A stretch of DNA of 64,000 nt from Thermoflexus hugenholtzii (lineage in GTDB: Bacteria; Chloroflexota; Anaerolineae; Thermoflexales; Thermoflexaceae), in contig NZ_CP076326.1 of NCBI RefSeq assembly GCF_018771565.1, positions 1,550,001 through 1,614,000 on the forward strand, written 5' to 3'. Shown here in pieces: positions 9,651 to 18,789 of the stretch. Both the position numbers and the translations under genes were made by a program. The notes under the pieces are model-generated. The model ran no database searches and had not been told where the DNA came from. It saw only the letters and a program-made list of their open reading frames with translations. Numbering within the stretch: position 1 is the first letter of the stretch; each line of letters opens with the position of its first letter.

Positions 9651-9777
9651 GTCCGATCACACCCCTCCGGCTCGGATGCCATCATGGCCCTGTATCCCGG
9701 ATAAGAGCCCCGGCCCGGTCGATGACCCGGACGCCCGCCCCTGCCTCCGCAGGCGCCAGGCTCCTCTGTGAAACGCG

Positions 9778-9795
9778 GGGCGTCCTCCCACGCCC
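9778..9795 (-). terminator. hairpin between rpsO and pnp
   Basis: GGGCGT, a CCTCCC loop and ACGCCC form a 6-bp hairpin in the 155-base gap between rpsO and pnp. In enterobacteria an rpsO terminator and RNase III hairpin sit in the same place; here the T-run is missing, so a processing or attenuation role is only inferred from position. Confidence 0.35.
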
Positions 9796-9805
9796 GTCCG
9801 CCGGA

Positions 9806-10075
9806 TCATTTGCGCAGGCCCAGCCGCTCCAGGATCGCGCGATAGCGTTGGGGATCCACCCGGGCCAGGTAGCGAAGCTGACGCCGGCGCTTGCTGACCA
9901 GCTTCAGAAGGCCGACCCGGGAATGCTCATCGTGCTTATGCTGTTTGAGATGCTCGGTCAGGCGATTGATCCGCTCGGTCAGGATGGCGATCTGCACCTC
10001 CGGCGAACCGGTGTCCGACTCGTGGCGTCGGAACATCTCGATCAGCTGCTGCTTTTCCTCTTTCGACAGGCTCAC
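9806..10075 (-). CDS. rpsO: 30S ribosomal protein S15
   Basis: S15 binds the central domain of 16S rRNA. Starting at the GTG at 10075 the product is exactly 89 residues, the family's standard length, and begins (M)[14 protein letters not shown]. The upstream in-frame ATG at 10174 would add 33 unrelated residues and is rejected; GGGAGGGAAG lies about 6 bases before the GTG. The conserved [19 protein letters not shown] and the basic [10 protein letters not shown] rRNA-binding segment are present. It is followed by pnp on the same strand. Confidence 0.97.
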   Translation of the reverse strand: MSLSKEEKQQLIEMFRRHESDTGSPEVQIAILTERINRLTEHLKQHKHDEHSRVGLLKLVSKRRRQLRYLARVDPQRYRAILERLGLRK

Positions 10076-10118
10076 CGCGCTTCCCTCCCATCGGGGATTG
10101 AATGCGGGATCGTTTCCC

Positions 10119-10137
10119 AGATTACATATTGTAATCT
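10119..10137 (-). promoter_or_regulatory. palindrome overlapping the rpsO -10 region
   Basis: AGATTACA and TGTAATCT form a perfect 8-bp inverted repeat around TAT, about 44 bases before the rpsO start codon. On the minus strand it includes TACAAT, a good -10 box, with TTGCAG 17 bases further upstream as a weak -35. The overlap suggests an operator, but a leader hairpin is also possible. Confidence 0.45.
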
Positions 10138-10229
10138 GCGGGGAGGAGTTCTGCAAAACCGTCCGACATGACACGAAAAGCCGGAAGAGGCGCAGGATGG
10201 GAAGCCAGGACCTTCTCGGATCCCCGATC

Positions 10230-10259
10230 TTGACGGAGGTTCCCGGGATGTGGTATATT
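10230..10259 (+). promoter_or_regulatory. promoter of tRNA-Asp
   Basis: TTGACG (10230-10235), an 18-base spacer and TATATT (10254-10259). The mature tRNA starts 12 bases after the -10 box, the distance expected for a stable-RNA promoter. Confidence 0.75.
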
Positions 10260-10270
10260 CCGAGGTGGGT

Positions 10271-10346
10271 GGGCCCGTGGTGTAGCCTGGCCGAACACGC
10301 CGCCCTGTCAAGGCGGAGATCGCGGGTTCAAATCCCGTCGGGCCCG
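10271..10346 (+). tRNA. tRNA-Asp (anticodon GTC)
   Basis: A full cloverleaf can be drawn: acceptor stem GGGCCCG with CGGGCCC, D arm GTGT/ACAC, anticodon stem CCGCC/GGCGG with loop CTGTCAA (anticodon GTC), T arm GCGGG/CCCGT with TTCAAAT. The discriminator base is G, as is usual for tRNA-Asp. CCA is not encoded. It has its own promoter and terminator, so it is a monocistronic unit. Confidence 0.95.
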
Positions 10347-10354
10347 CTCAGAAA

Positions 10355-10389
10355 GGGGGAAGGCGGAGCTCCCGCCTTCCCCCTTTTTT
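10355..10389 (+). terminator. intrinsic terminator of tRNA-Asp
   Basis: GGGGGAAGGCGG (10355-10366) and CCGCCTTCCCCC (10372-10383) form a perfect 12-bp stem with a 5-base loop, followed by six T. Confidence 0.9.
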
Positions 10390-10421
10390 CGTGGACCCGC
10401 CGATCCTCCTCATCACCCGGG

Positions 10422-10946
10422 CTATAGGGTGGTCGCCCTGCGCCGGCGCAGCCCGTAGCCGATCCCCGCCAGCAACACCCCTGCTCCGGCCAGCAGCCAT
10501 CCGACCCACGCGGGAACCGCACGGGTCTCCCCGCCGGTGCGCGGGAGCGCCGCCCGGATCTCCCCGCACGAGACATAGACCGAGATCTCCTGAGCGGACT
10601 TGTGGACGTTAATGGCGAAGGGCTTGGCCAGCAGATCCGCCAGCTTGACGTTCACCACGGTGGTGGACTTCCCGTCCCGCACCGGCGTCAGGGGGAAGGC
10701 CGGCTTGGGGTTCAGGTTGGCGCAGGTGCCCTCATGGATGTGGGCAGGCTGATCCACGCCCGCCGGGCCCGGCCGGATGTCCAGGGTGACCTCCGTCTGA
10801 TCCCCCATGGCTTTAAGCGTCGCGGTGCCGGATTGCCCGGACTGATTCTGCTCGCGCATGGGAATGGTCACCGTCTCCTGGGCCGGCGCCGCCCCGATGA
10901 CCAGGAGCGCGAGCAGGACGCCGATGAGCCAGCGCATGCGGTTCAT
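10422..10946 (-). CDS. secreted protein with LPXTG-type sorting signal
   Basis: A 174-residue exported protein. Residues 1-23 are a signal peptide (MNRMRWLIGVLLALLVIGAAPAQ). The body (about 24-130) is a beta-rich domain with PAHIHEGTCANLNPKP and FAINVHKS, resembling the small CHRD/superoxide-dismutase-like domains of cell-surface proteins; the two Cys may form a disulphide. The C-terminus has all three parts of a sortase signal: LPRTG, a hydrophobic helix (VGWLLAGAGVLLAGIGYGL) and RRRR. A sortase would anchor it to the cell surface; otherwise the helix would simply hold it in the membrane. GGGAGGGG lies before the start. It is next to, and reads the same way as, a di-haem cytochrome. Confidence 0.7.
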   Translation of the reverse strand: MNRMRWLIGVLLALLVIGAAPAQETVTIPMREQNQSGQSGTATLKAMGDQTEVTLDIRPGPAGVDQPAHIHEGTCANLNPKPAFPLTPVRDGKSTTVVNVKLADLLAKPFAINVHKSAQEISVYVSCGEIRAALPRTGGETRAVPAWVGWLLAGAGVLLAGIGYGLRRRRATTL

Positions 10947-10998
10947 GGTCCCCTCCCGAAATTGGAGTTTGAAGAAAGGCCCGGCGGGGGATCCCCGC

Positions 10999-11703
10999 TC
11001 AAGGGCCTTCGCTTCCGATGGCCAGCGCGCTCAGATAGGCGATGAGGTCCGCCATCTCTTCTTCTGTGAGGTCCGCCCCGACGGCCGGCATCTGACCTCC
11101 GCCCTCCCGGATCTGCCGGGCGATGAAGGCCGGGGTGTGGCGCCGGACTTCGTCCACCAGCACGGGAGCCGGCGGCTCGAAGCCCAGGCCGGTCCCCGGC
11201 AAACGCCCGCCTTCGAGATGGCACGACGCGCAACGCTGCCGGAAAAGGGCCCGTCCCCGAGCCACCGCCCCCGGGTCCGGAGGAACGGGGGTCCGGGCGA
11301 AGGTCGGCTCCCCTTCCAGCGTCCTCAGGTAGCCGAGCAGGCGCTCGATCTCCTCCTCGCTCAGCCGGTCGCCAAAGCCCGGCATGTCCCCCCGCCCGTT
11401 GCGGATCTGCTGACGGATGAAATCCGCGGAGTGCCGATGAACGACGCCGCGCAGGGAGGGGCCCGCGCCCGGCGCATGGCCTCCCTGGGGATGGCAGGAC
11501 TCACAGAAGGCCGCGAAAAGCCCCGCCCCGGTCTCCGATCGGGTAGCGGTCGGAGAGGGGGAGGGAGCAGGCGCGACGGTCGGAAAGCGGGAGATCGCCG
11601 GAATCGACGGCGTCGCTCCCTCCGGCCGGGCCGCAGCCTGGCATCCGATCACCCCGGCCGTGAGAACCCATGGGATCCACCGGCGGCCCCTGCGGGCGGG
11701 CAC
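10999..11703 (-). CDS. di-haem c-type cytochrome lipoprotein
   Basis: A 234-residue protein with two haem c motifs, CESCH (residues about 67-71) and CASCH (about 157-161), each followed by a distal methionine candidate (DMPGFG and QMPAVG). The N-terminus VLTAGVIGCQA is a lipobox, so it is anchored outside the membrane by lipid, with a Pro/Ser/Thr linker before the first haem domain. Two tandem class I cytochrome domains of this size act as electron carriers to terminal oxidases or accept electrons from a dehydrogenase. The GTG at 11703 is preceded by GAGGAGG. It lies upstream of the LPXTG protein on the same strand. Confidence 0.88.
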   Translation of the reverse strand: MPARRGRRWIPWVLTAGVIGCQAAARPEGATPSIPAISRFPTVAPAPSPSPTATRSETGAGLFAAFCESCHPQGGHAPGAGPSLRGVVHRHSADFIRQQIRNGRGDMPGFGDRLSEEEIERLLGYLRTLEGEPTFARTPVPPDPGAVARGRALFRQRCASCHLEGGRLPGTGLGFEPPAPVLVDEVRRHTPAFIARQIREGGGQMPAVGADLTEEEMADLIAYLSALAIGSEGP

Positions 11704-11853
11704 GTTCCCTCCTCGTTGCGATGCCTTTCTGCTTCTTGATACGGATCCACCCTAACAGCGGTTCACGGGCGCAAACCGCCATCCGTGGCCTCAGGCCGCC
11801 AGCGGGTCGGGTTTCGGCTATCATAGGAGAAGATCCGCAGGAGGGAACCGTCG

Positions 11854-13530
11854 ATGGCACCGATCGGAGCGTTCACCTTCGTTCTCCACGCCCACATCCC
11901 CTATTGCCGGCGCGCCGGGCGCTGGCCCCACGGGGAGGAGTGGCTCCACGAGGCGATCGCCGAGACCTACCTCCCCTTGCTGGACGCCCTCTATGACCTG
12001 CACGAGGAGGGGGTCCCGGCCCGTCTGACCCTGAGCCTCACGCCGGTGCTGGCGGAGCAGCTGGCGGATCCGCTCATCCAGGAGCATTTCATCGAGTATG
12101 CGCAGGACCGGCGGAGTCGGGCGGAGCAGGATGTGGCCCGCTTCGAGGCCGAAGGGAATCCCCACCTGCGGGAGCTGGCGCGCTTCTACGTGGACTACTA
12201 CGATCGACGGCTGCGAAGTTTCATCCATCGTTACGGTCGGGATCTCATCGGAGCGTTCCGGCGTCTGCAGGAAGCCGGGGTGATCGAGCTGATCACCAGC
12301 GCGGCGACCCATGGCTATCTTCCCTTGCTCTCCCGGGATTCCTCCATCCGGGGCCAGCTGCGCACCGGCATCCAGACCTACCGGCGGTTCTTCGGGAGGG
12401 ATCCCTTCTCCATCTGGCTCCCGGAATGCGCTTACCGGCCCGCCTATCGCCTGCCGGACGGAACCATCCGGCCCGGCCTGGAATATTTCCTGGCCCGGGA
12501 GGGGCTCCGGCTGTTCTTCGCCGAGACCCACGCGGTGGAAGGAGGACGTCCGGTGGGGAAAGCGGCGGGCGACGCCATCGGCCCCTACGGCCAAATCGTG
12601 CGCCACTACGTGATCCCCTTCGAGGCCATCGAGGGCGTCCGGGGCACCACCTACCGTCCGTATTATGTGGCCCGCACAGACATCCCCGGCAGGGAACACT
12701 CCGGCGTGGCGGTGGTGGCCCGCAACAACCGCACGGGGATGCAGGTGTGGTCCGCTGACTGGGGTTACCCGGGCGACTTTGATTACCGGGAGTTCCACAA
12801 GAAGGACGGGCGCTCCGGCCTGCAATACTGGCGGGTGACCGGAAAAGTGGATCTGGGGGAGAAGGACTACTACCATCCGGAATGGGCGGCGGCCAAGGTG
12901 GAGCAACATGCGGGGCACTTCGTGGATCTGGTGCACGATCTGCTACGGGAGTTCCATCGGTCCACCGGGCAGGTCGGCTTGATCGCCTCGAATTACGATG
13001 CCGAGCTGTTCGGCCACTGGTGGTTCGAGGGCGTGGACTGGATCCGGGCGGTGTTGCGGCGCCTGGCGCAGAGCCAGGAGGTCTGGCTGACCACGGCCCG
13101 GGAGTTCCTGGAGGCCTATCCTCCGACGGAGGTGCTGGTGCTCCCGGAGTCCAGCTGGGGCCTGGGAGGGGGGCACTGGACGTGGGACAACCCGGAGACC
13201 CACTGGATGTGGGAGCCGATCCACGAGGCCGAGGCGCGGATGGAGCGGCTGGCCGCACGATATCCGGAGGCGGACGCGGAGATCGCCCGAGTGCTCAACC
13301 AGGCCGCCCGGGAGCTGTTGCTCCTTCAGGCCAGCGACTGGCCCTTCCTCGTCACCACCGGCCAGGCCCGCGCCTACGCCATTGAGCGTTTCACAACCCA
13401 CCTGGAGCGCTTCGAGGCCCTCTGCCGCTCGGTGGAGGCCGGACGACCGGACGGGGATCTGGCGGAGGCTTACTGGGAGCTGGACAAGGTGTTCCCGGAT
13501 TTGGATTACCGGTGGTGGGCCCCCGCATGA
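11854..13530 (+). CDS. GH57 1,4-alpha-glucan branching enzyme-type glycosidase
   Basis: The 558 residues fit the GH57/DUF1957 branching enzymes that introduce alpha-1,6 branches into glycogen-like glucans. GH57 motifs are visible in order: HAHIPYCRR (about 13-21), SAATHGYLPLL, WLPECAYRP with the nucleophile glutamate (about 189), SNYDAELFGHWWFEGVDW with the general-acid aspartate (about 379), and a C-terminal helical bundle with [21 protein letters not shown] precedes the ATG. It stands alone between divergent and convergent neighbours with a TATCAT box at about 11819. The assignment as branching enzyme rather than amylase rests on overall length and the HGYLPLL type motif. Confidence 0.88.
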   Translation: MAPIGAFTFVLHAHIPYCRRAGRWPHGEEWLHEAIAETYLPLLDALYDLHEEGVPARLTLSLTPVLAEQLADPLIQEHFIEYAQDRRSRAEQDVARFEAEGNPHLRELARFYVDYYDRRLRSFIHRYGRDLIGAFRRLQEAGVIELITSAATHGYLPLLSRDSSIRGQLRTGIQTYRRFFGRDPFSIWLPECAYRPAYRLPDGTIRPGLEYFLAREGLRLFFAETHAVEGGRPVGKAAGDAIGPYGQIVRHYVIPFEAIEGVRGTTYRPYYVARTDIPGREHSGVAVVARNNRTGMQVWSADWGYPGDFDYREFHKKDGRSGLQYWRVTGKVDLGEKDYYHPEWAAAKVEQHAGHFVDLVHDLLREFHRSTGQVGLIASNYDAELFGHWWFEGVDWIRAVLRRLAQSQEVWLTTAREFLEAYPPTEVLVLPESSWGLGGGHWTWDNPETHWMWEPIHEAEARMERLAARYPEADAEIARVLNQAARELLLLQASDWPFLVTTGQARAYAIERFTTHLERFEALCRSVEAGRPDGDLAEAYWELDKVFPDLDYRWWAPA

Positions 13531-13549
13531 CCGGCTCGCACGGGTCTGC

Positions 13550-14104
13550 TCACGGGCGGGGACTTCCCTGCAACCATCGCTGAATCGCCTCCTGGAGGAG
13601 AGCGCGGAGCTCCGGGTCCGGGACATCCCCCACGCGCTGGTAACGCTGCGTTCCGATGAGGATCCCCATGGTGCCGTCCGGGAGGGTTTCCAGGCGGACA
13701 GCCCGATAGGGCAGCTCGGGGTGTTCCCGGAGGAGTTCCTGGAGGATACGGTCCAGCTGCTCTGCAGGCGCAGGACCCTGTAGACGGGACTCCGCCGGCA
13801 GCGTGGGGGTGGATTCCCGGAGCATGGCCTGCAGAGCTTGCATCGCCTCGAGGACGAGCAGGGCCGCGCGGTGATCGTGGATCTCCCGCAGGTGGCGGTA
13901 ACGTTGCTTACCCACCTCGATCCGCCACGTGCCGTCAGGCTCCCGGATCATGGCCACACCGGTTTCGGTTCTGGGCGGAGGCGGCGCACCCGCGGGCTTC
14001 CCTCCCCGCCCGCCGCTTAGGGCGAACCCCAGGACGATCCCGAAGAGGAGGCCAACGATCAGCGCGACCCCGGCGAAATAGTAAACCAGCTCCAGAGAAA
14101 CCAC
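13550..14104 (-). CDS. membrane-anchored protein with an internal duplication, function unknown
   Basis: I do not recognise a family. The 184 residues begin with a single transmembrane helix (LVYYFAGVALIVGLLFGIVLGFAL), then a Pro-rich linker and two copies of a domain of about 55 residues: GTWRIEVGKQRYRHLREIHD followed by a helix, and GTMGILIGTQRYQRVGDVPD followed by a helix. The start is a GTG at 14104 preceded by GGGGAGGGG. Converges with the GH57 gene (19-base gap). An IS element sits 42 bases upstream of its start codon and may have separated it from its original promoter. Confidence 0.6.
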   Translation of the reverse strand: MVSLELVYYFAGVALIVGLLFGIVLGFALSGGRGGKPAGAPPPPRTETGVAMIREPDGTWRIEVGKQRYRHLREIHDHRAALLVLEAMQALQAMLRESTPTLPAESRLQGPAPAEQLDRILQELLREHPELPYRAVRLETLPDGTMGILIGTQRYQRVGDVPDPELRALLQEAIQRWLQGSPRP

Positions 14105-14137
14105 CGTTTCCCCTCCCCGAAAAAATTCCCCCCTGTG

Positions 14138-15279
14138 ACGCTCCCGGTAGTCACTCCTTTTGGTATTGATAATGCTTGAAGGTCAAGAACTCTTCCCAGG
14201 TCCAGATATGATCGGTCAACCCGATGGCCATCGCCGGCGTCCGCGGCCGATACCGCCGCCCCTCCGGCAGGCCCTCCCCCGCTTCCCGCAAGGCCCGATG
14301 GGGCCGCAGCCAGTTGTGCTCAAACAAACAGAGGATCACCAGCGCATCCCAGGTCCCTGTCGTCTTCGCAAAGGCATGGGTCTTACGCGTCAGCGCATTC
14401 AACCGATCGCGCAACATGCCATTCAACCGTTCCTCATGCACCGGATAGGGGCAATCCACCGCCTCCCCAGAACCTGACGCACCTCCACGCGCACCATCCG
14501 GCCCTGATGACGACGCTTGACCGCTTGCGTCAACCCCACCCCAGGCGTGAGCACCAGGGGCGGACGCCCCCGCTTTCCCGTCGGTTGCGCGTCCCGATAG
14601 ACCTGACGAACCGCCCGTCGGTAGACCGGCCGTCCATCGCTGATCCAGATCACGCCCCTCCTGCCAGATGTGCGCTGGCGGGTCTGCGCCACCACCTTCG
14701 GCGCGACCTCATCCTCCGAAGACCCAAAGCCCCACGCCACCACAAAACGAGTCGCCCGGTCCTGGCTCAAACATCCCCAACGCGGGCCCACCCCGCCCGC
14801 CGAGGCGTCTGGATCTCCAGCCTCTGGACACTTTTTTTGACAAACGACCAGAAAGCATCCACCTCGACCTCGCTCAAATGCAGGTCGTGGACCAGGACCT
14901 CGGTGAGGGCCTCAGCGTGTTGGGCGGCCATCCGGAGCCATCGGCCAATGGTTTCATATTTGTGGCCGGTGATCTCCTCAGCGGCGCTCAGGCTCCCCCG
15001 ACGCATCACCACCAGCAGGGTGCGCGCCACTTCCGCAGGGGTCACACGCAAGCGATACATCGCCGTGCCCAGGGTAGGCCCAAACGAGCGCCCGCAGTTC
15101 CGACAGACCCAACGGGGCCGCCCACCCTTACTGCCGTTCTTTACCACATGGGTGGCCCCACAGCGAGGGCAGGGGGGGTTCTGGGAATTGGGCTTTCGAT
15201 TCATCGGGCCCACCTCCGTCGGAATCTGGCCCCGATTATACCACCGAGCACTACTCAGGGGGGTGATTACCACGCTCCC
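14138..15279. mobile_element. IS1-family insertion sequence with intact target duplication
   Basis: The element proper is 14146-15271 (1126 bp). Its left end GGTAGTCACTCC matches the inverse of its right end (GGTAATCACCCC when read on the minus strand) with two differences in 12. It is flanked by the perfect direct repeat ACGCTCCC at 14138-14145 and 15272-15279; 8-9 bp duplications are normal for IS1. It carries one transposase gene on the minus strand, which is frameshifted. The intact duplication implies a recent insertion. Confidence 0.9.
14151..15204 (-). pseudogene. IS1-family transposase, frameshifted
   Basis: Three consecutive reading frames together make one IS1-type transposase. The first (start ATG 15204, GGAGG upstream) has the zinc ribbon CPRCGATHVVKNG ... 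CRNCGRSFGPT and the first catalytic Asp in VEVDAFWSFVKK. It passes over seven A (14832-14838 on the plus strand as T) into the -1 frame, giving LSQDRATRFVVAWGFG and the second Asp in ISDGRPVY. The third frame has the Glu region HEERLNGMLRDRLNALTRKTHAF and the C-terminus. The first shift sits on a slippery A-run and may be programmed, as in IS1 InsA-InsB'. The second needs one extra G at 14465-14468 to restore LGEAVDCPYPVHEE and looks like a real inactivating deletion. Confidence 0.85.
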
Positions 15280-16101
15280 CGATGGCTTCTATTATACCCA
15301 GCCGGCCCGCGCGGGCATCCCCCGACGCGCGGATGGAAGCGAGGTCCGTGGCGAAAGCCCCTCCTACAAAACCATCTTTCTTTTTGTAGGAGCGGCTTTC
15401 GCCGCGACCTTTGTGTCACCGAGAATCAGGGGCTCAGGGGTTGCCGGAGCCGCCTTCACCGCAACGACTCCGCCATCGAAGACGGATGTTCGAGGCGAAA
15501 GCCCCTCCTACAGAAAACCATCTTGGCTCTTCCCTTCCAATGATCGGAGATTGGGATACCGGTCGGCAGCCTGCAGTGGCTCTGCGTGAACCGATGGCCT
15601 AACGAGGGGAGAGAAAATCGATGTGGGAGGCATGGTTGTGTGGGAGCGTCTTTCGTCGCGATCCTTGCCTCATCGAAGACGGAGGTTCGGGGCGAAAGCC
15701 CCTCCTACAGAAACCATCTTTTTGTAGGAGCGGCTTCAGCCGCGACCTTTGTGTCATCGAGGATGGAGGTTTGAAACTGAAGCCCCTCTTACAAAACACG
15801 GGCCGTTGCCCGCTTGAACCGATCGTGCGACGAGAGAGGAGGTAGCCTCCACCCTTCTCCAATCATTCAGAGACATGAGCCACCATCTTTTCGTAGGAGC
15901 GGCTTTCGCCGCGACCATTGCGTCATCGAGAACCAGAGGTTCGGAGTCATCGAAGCGGCTCTCACTGTGACCCTTGCGTTATCGAAAACGAGGGTTCGGG
16001 GCTAAAGCCCCTCCTACTGGAGATATGGACATGGGCTGGGAGGAGGTGTTCCCAGCCCATGTCCCCACGGCCTCGAAAGGTCCTCGCCGTCGGATCTTCC
16101 T
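15280..16101. other. gene-free stretch filled by palindromic repeats
   Basis: Over 800 bases between the IS1 element and the binding-protein gene contain no credible protein gene. Short open frames here only reflect repeat units. The stretch is occupied by at least five units of the GTAGGAGCGGC-type repeat (15351-16017). Confidence 0.75.
15351..16017. repeat. cluster of GTAGGAGCGGC...GCCCCTCCTAC palindromic repeats
   Basis: Units lie at 15351-15367 (right half only), 15386-15511, 15640-15708, 15724-15792 and 15893-16017. Each starts with a form of GTAGGAGCGGCTTTCGCC and ends with its inverse GCGAAAGCCCCTCCTAC. Two sizes occur, about 69 bases and about 125 bases; the long ones contain a second degenerate pair of ends inside. 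Between the ends is a conserved centre with GTGTCATCGAGGA-type sequence. A single left half is also found at 35065-35087. Confidence 0.8.
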
Positions 16102-17040
16102 TCAGCGAACCTCCCGCACCAGACGCTCGTAGGGGATGTCCGCCTGCAGCAGGCCTTTCGCCCGGGCCCAGGCGATCACGTCCGCGAACTGCTCCCGGGT
16201 CGGCAGCGCTCGATCGGGATACGGAGGCAGCCGGTAGGTCCCCACCAAAGGCTGGGGCACCAGCTGCTTCTCCGCCAGGAGGCCCGCGTATTTCTCGGGG
16301 TTCGCCCGGATGGCCGCCACCGCCCGATCCCAGGCCTGGAGGAAGCGTCGCACCGCCTCCGGGTTCCGCTCCACCACCTCCGCCCGGAAGCTGAGCACGC
16401 TCAGGGAGATGGACCGCACCTCCCGGTCATCCGCCACCACCTTCGCGCCTTGCTGGATGGCCAGCGTGGCGAAAGGATCCGGGAGGGTGGCGGCCTTCAC
16501 TCGACCCTCCATCAGCGCCTGCAGCCGGTCCGGGATCCGCGGGATGTGAACGGTCTGATAATCCCCGGGCTTCAGGCCTGCCCGCTCCAGGATGCGATCG
16601 GTCATGTATTCGATGACCGTGCCCTGGGAGATGGCGATCTCTACGCCCTTGAGATCCTGAGGGCTCTGGATCCCGGCGTTGGGGTTGGCCAGGATGAAAT
16701 ACTGAGGGGCTTCGGGATATGCCTGACGGGCGATGCGGACCACGTAGATCTGAGCTTTCTCCTTGTTGTAGAAGAGGGTGGAGACGGTGTCGTTGACCAT
16801 GGCGTCGATGCGGCCGGCCTGCATCAGCTGATCCCGCTCGGCCGCCGAGGCGGCCGGGATCACCTCCACCTCCAGGCCCGCCTGGGCGAAATACCCTTCT
16901 GTCTGGGCCACATATACGGGCAACACGTCCAGGATGGGCAGCGCGCCGAACCGCACGGAGAGCGGACGGGCGCCCGCGGAGGGCTGACAGGCGACGAGCC
17001 CCACGCCGATGGCGATGCCGAGGAGAATCCGTCGCAGCAT
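16102..17040 (-). CDS. ABC-type periplasmic-binding lipoprotein, nitrate/sulfonate/thiamine-precursor family
   Basis: A 312-residue lipoprotein with lipobox GLVACQ (Cys about 18). The body matches SsuA/ThiY/NMT1-type solute-binding proteins: VRFGALPILDVLPVYVAQTEGYFAQAGLEVE at the start of lobe 1 is the family hallmark, followed by DLKGVEIAISQGTVIEYM and lobe-closing LPDPFATLAIQQGAKVV. The family binds nitrate, aliphatic sulfonates, taurine or thiamine pyrimidine precursors outside the cell and hands them to an ABC permease. No permease or ATPase gene is adjacent, so the ligand cannot be inferred. GGAGGGAGACG precedes the ATG. Confidence 0.85.
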   Translation of the reverse strand: MLRRILLGIAIGVGLVACQPSAGARPLSVRFGALPILDVLPVYVAQTEGYFAQAGLEVEVIPAASAAERDQLMQAGRIDAMVNDTVSTLFYNKEKAQIYVVRIARQAYPEAPQYFILANPNAGIQSPQDLKGVEIAISQGTVIEYMTDRILERAGLKPGDYQTVHIPRIPDRLQALMEGRVKAATLPDPFATLAIQQGAKVVADDREVRSISLSVLSFRAEVVERNPEAVRRFLQAWDRAVAAIRANPEKYAGLLAEKQLVPQPLVGTYRLPPYPDRALPTREQFADVIAWARAKGLLQADIPYERLVREVR

Positions 17041-17182
17041 CGTCTCCCTCCAAAATGAAAATCTTCACGAACTATGCCGCGAAAGCAGGATCCCGTCAAG
17101 GGGCTCCCTCGCCGATTTCGCTCCTTACTACACTACAATAAAAGGCGTGCGCGCTGGCGGAGGGGAGCGATCAGGAGGATCC

Positions 17183-17380
17183 CTGCTGGAGTTCGCGCTG
17201 GGGATCTCCTCGGGAGCCTGGGTGCCTTTCGTCGCCTGGGCCATGGGATGGATCCCGCTGTATGAGATCGCGTTGCTGGGGGCGGCCCTGATCGTTGCCG
17301 GCGCCACGATCGGGAGCGCCTCACGGATCCGGCGATGGCAGAAACTGCTACAATCGGAAAGTGCGCCTCCCTCCGGTTGA
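17183..17380 (+). CDS. small two-helix membrane protein, unassigned
   Basis: An open frame upstream of ahcY encodes about 65 residues with two hydrophobic helices (LEFALGISSGAWVPFVAWAMG and IALLGAALIVAGATIG) and a basic tail (RIRRWQKLL). The proposed start is a CTG at 17183 or 17186 because AGGAGG lies 4-7 bases before it; a GTG at 17147 is the alternative. Composition looks like a real membrane protein, but the non-standard start and lack of a known family leave doubt. It reads in the same direction as ahcY, 67 bases downstream. Confidence 0.4.
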   Translation: MLEFALGISSGAWVPFVAWAMGWIPLYEIALLGAALIVAGATIGSASRIRRWQKLLQSESAPPSG

Positions 17381-18715
<1,335 letters not shown>

Positions 18716-18766
18716 CACGAACATCCCTCCGCCCGCCTTCAGAGCCCCGCTGCGAGGAAGGAAACA

Positions 18767-18789
18767 GGGGCAGCCTCCCTGGCTGCCCC
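18767..18789. terminator. bidirectional hairpin between ahcY and the thioesterase gene
   Basis: GGGGCAGCC, a TCCCT loop and GGCTGCCCC, followed by TAC, lie between two convergent genes; the right arm touches the stop codon of the thioesterase gene. No T-run, so its role as terminator is positional inference. It is also one of the palindromes ending in CCCCTAC. Confidence 0.5.

Noticed and set aside
7419-9704. A 761-residue plus-strand open frame opposite pnp
   Set aside because: It mirrors PNPase codons; the sequence is rich in D, H, L, G with no domain, whereas the minus strand has intact RNase PH, KH and S1 domains.
10076-10174. Upstream ATG at 10174 as the rpsO start
   Set aside because: It would give a 122-residue protein; from the GTG at 10075 the length is exactly the family's 89 and the first residues match S15.
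15351-16017. Possible CRISPR array in the repeat cluster
   Set aside because: Units are palindromic, of unequal length (69 and 125 bases) and not separated by unique spacers of constant length; there are no cas genes.
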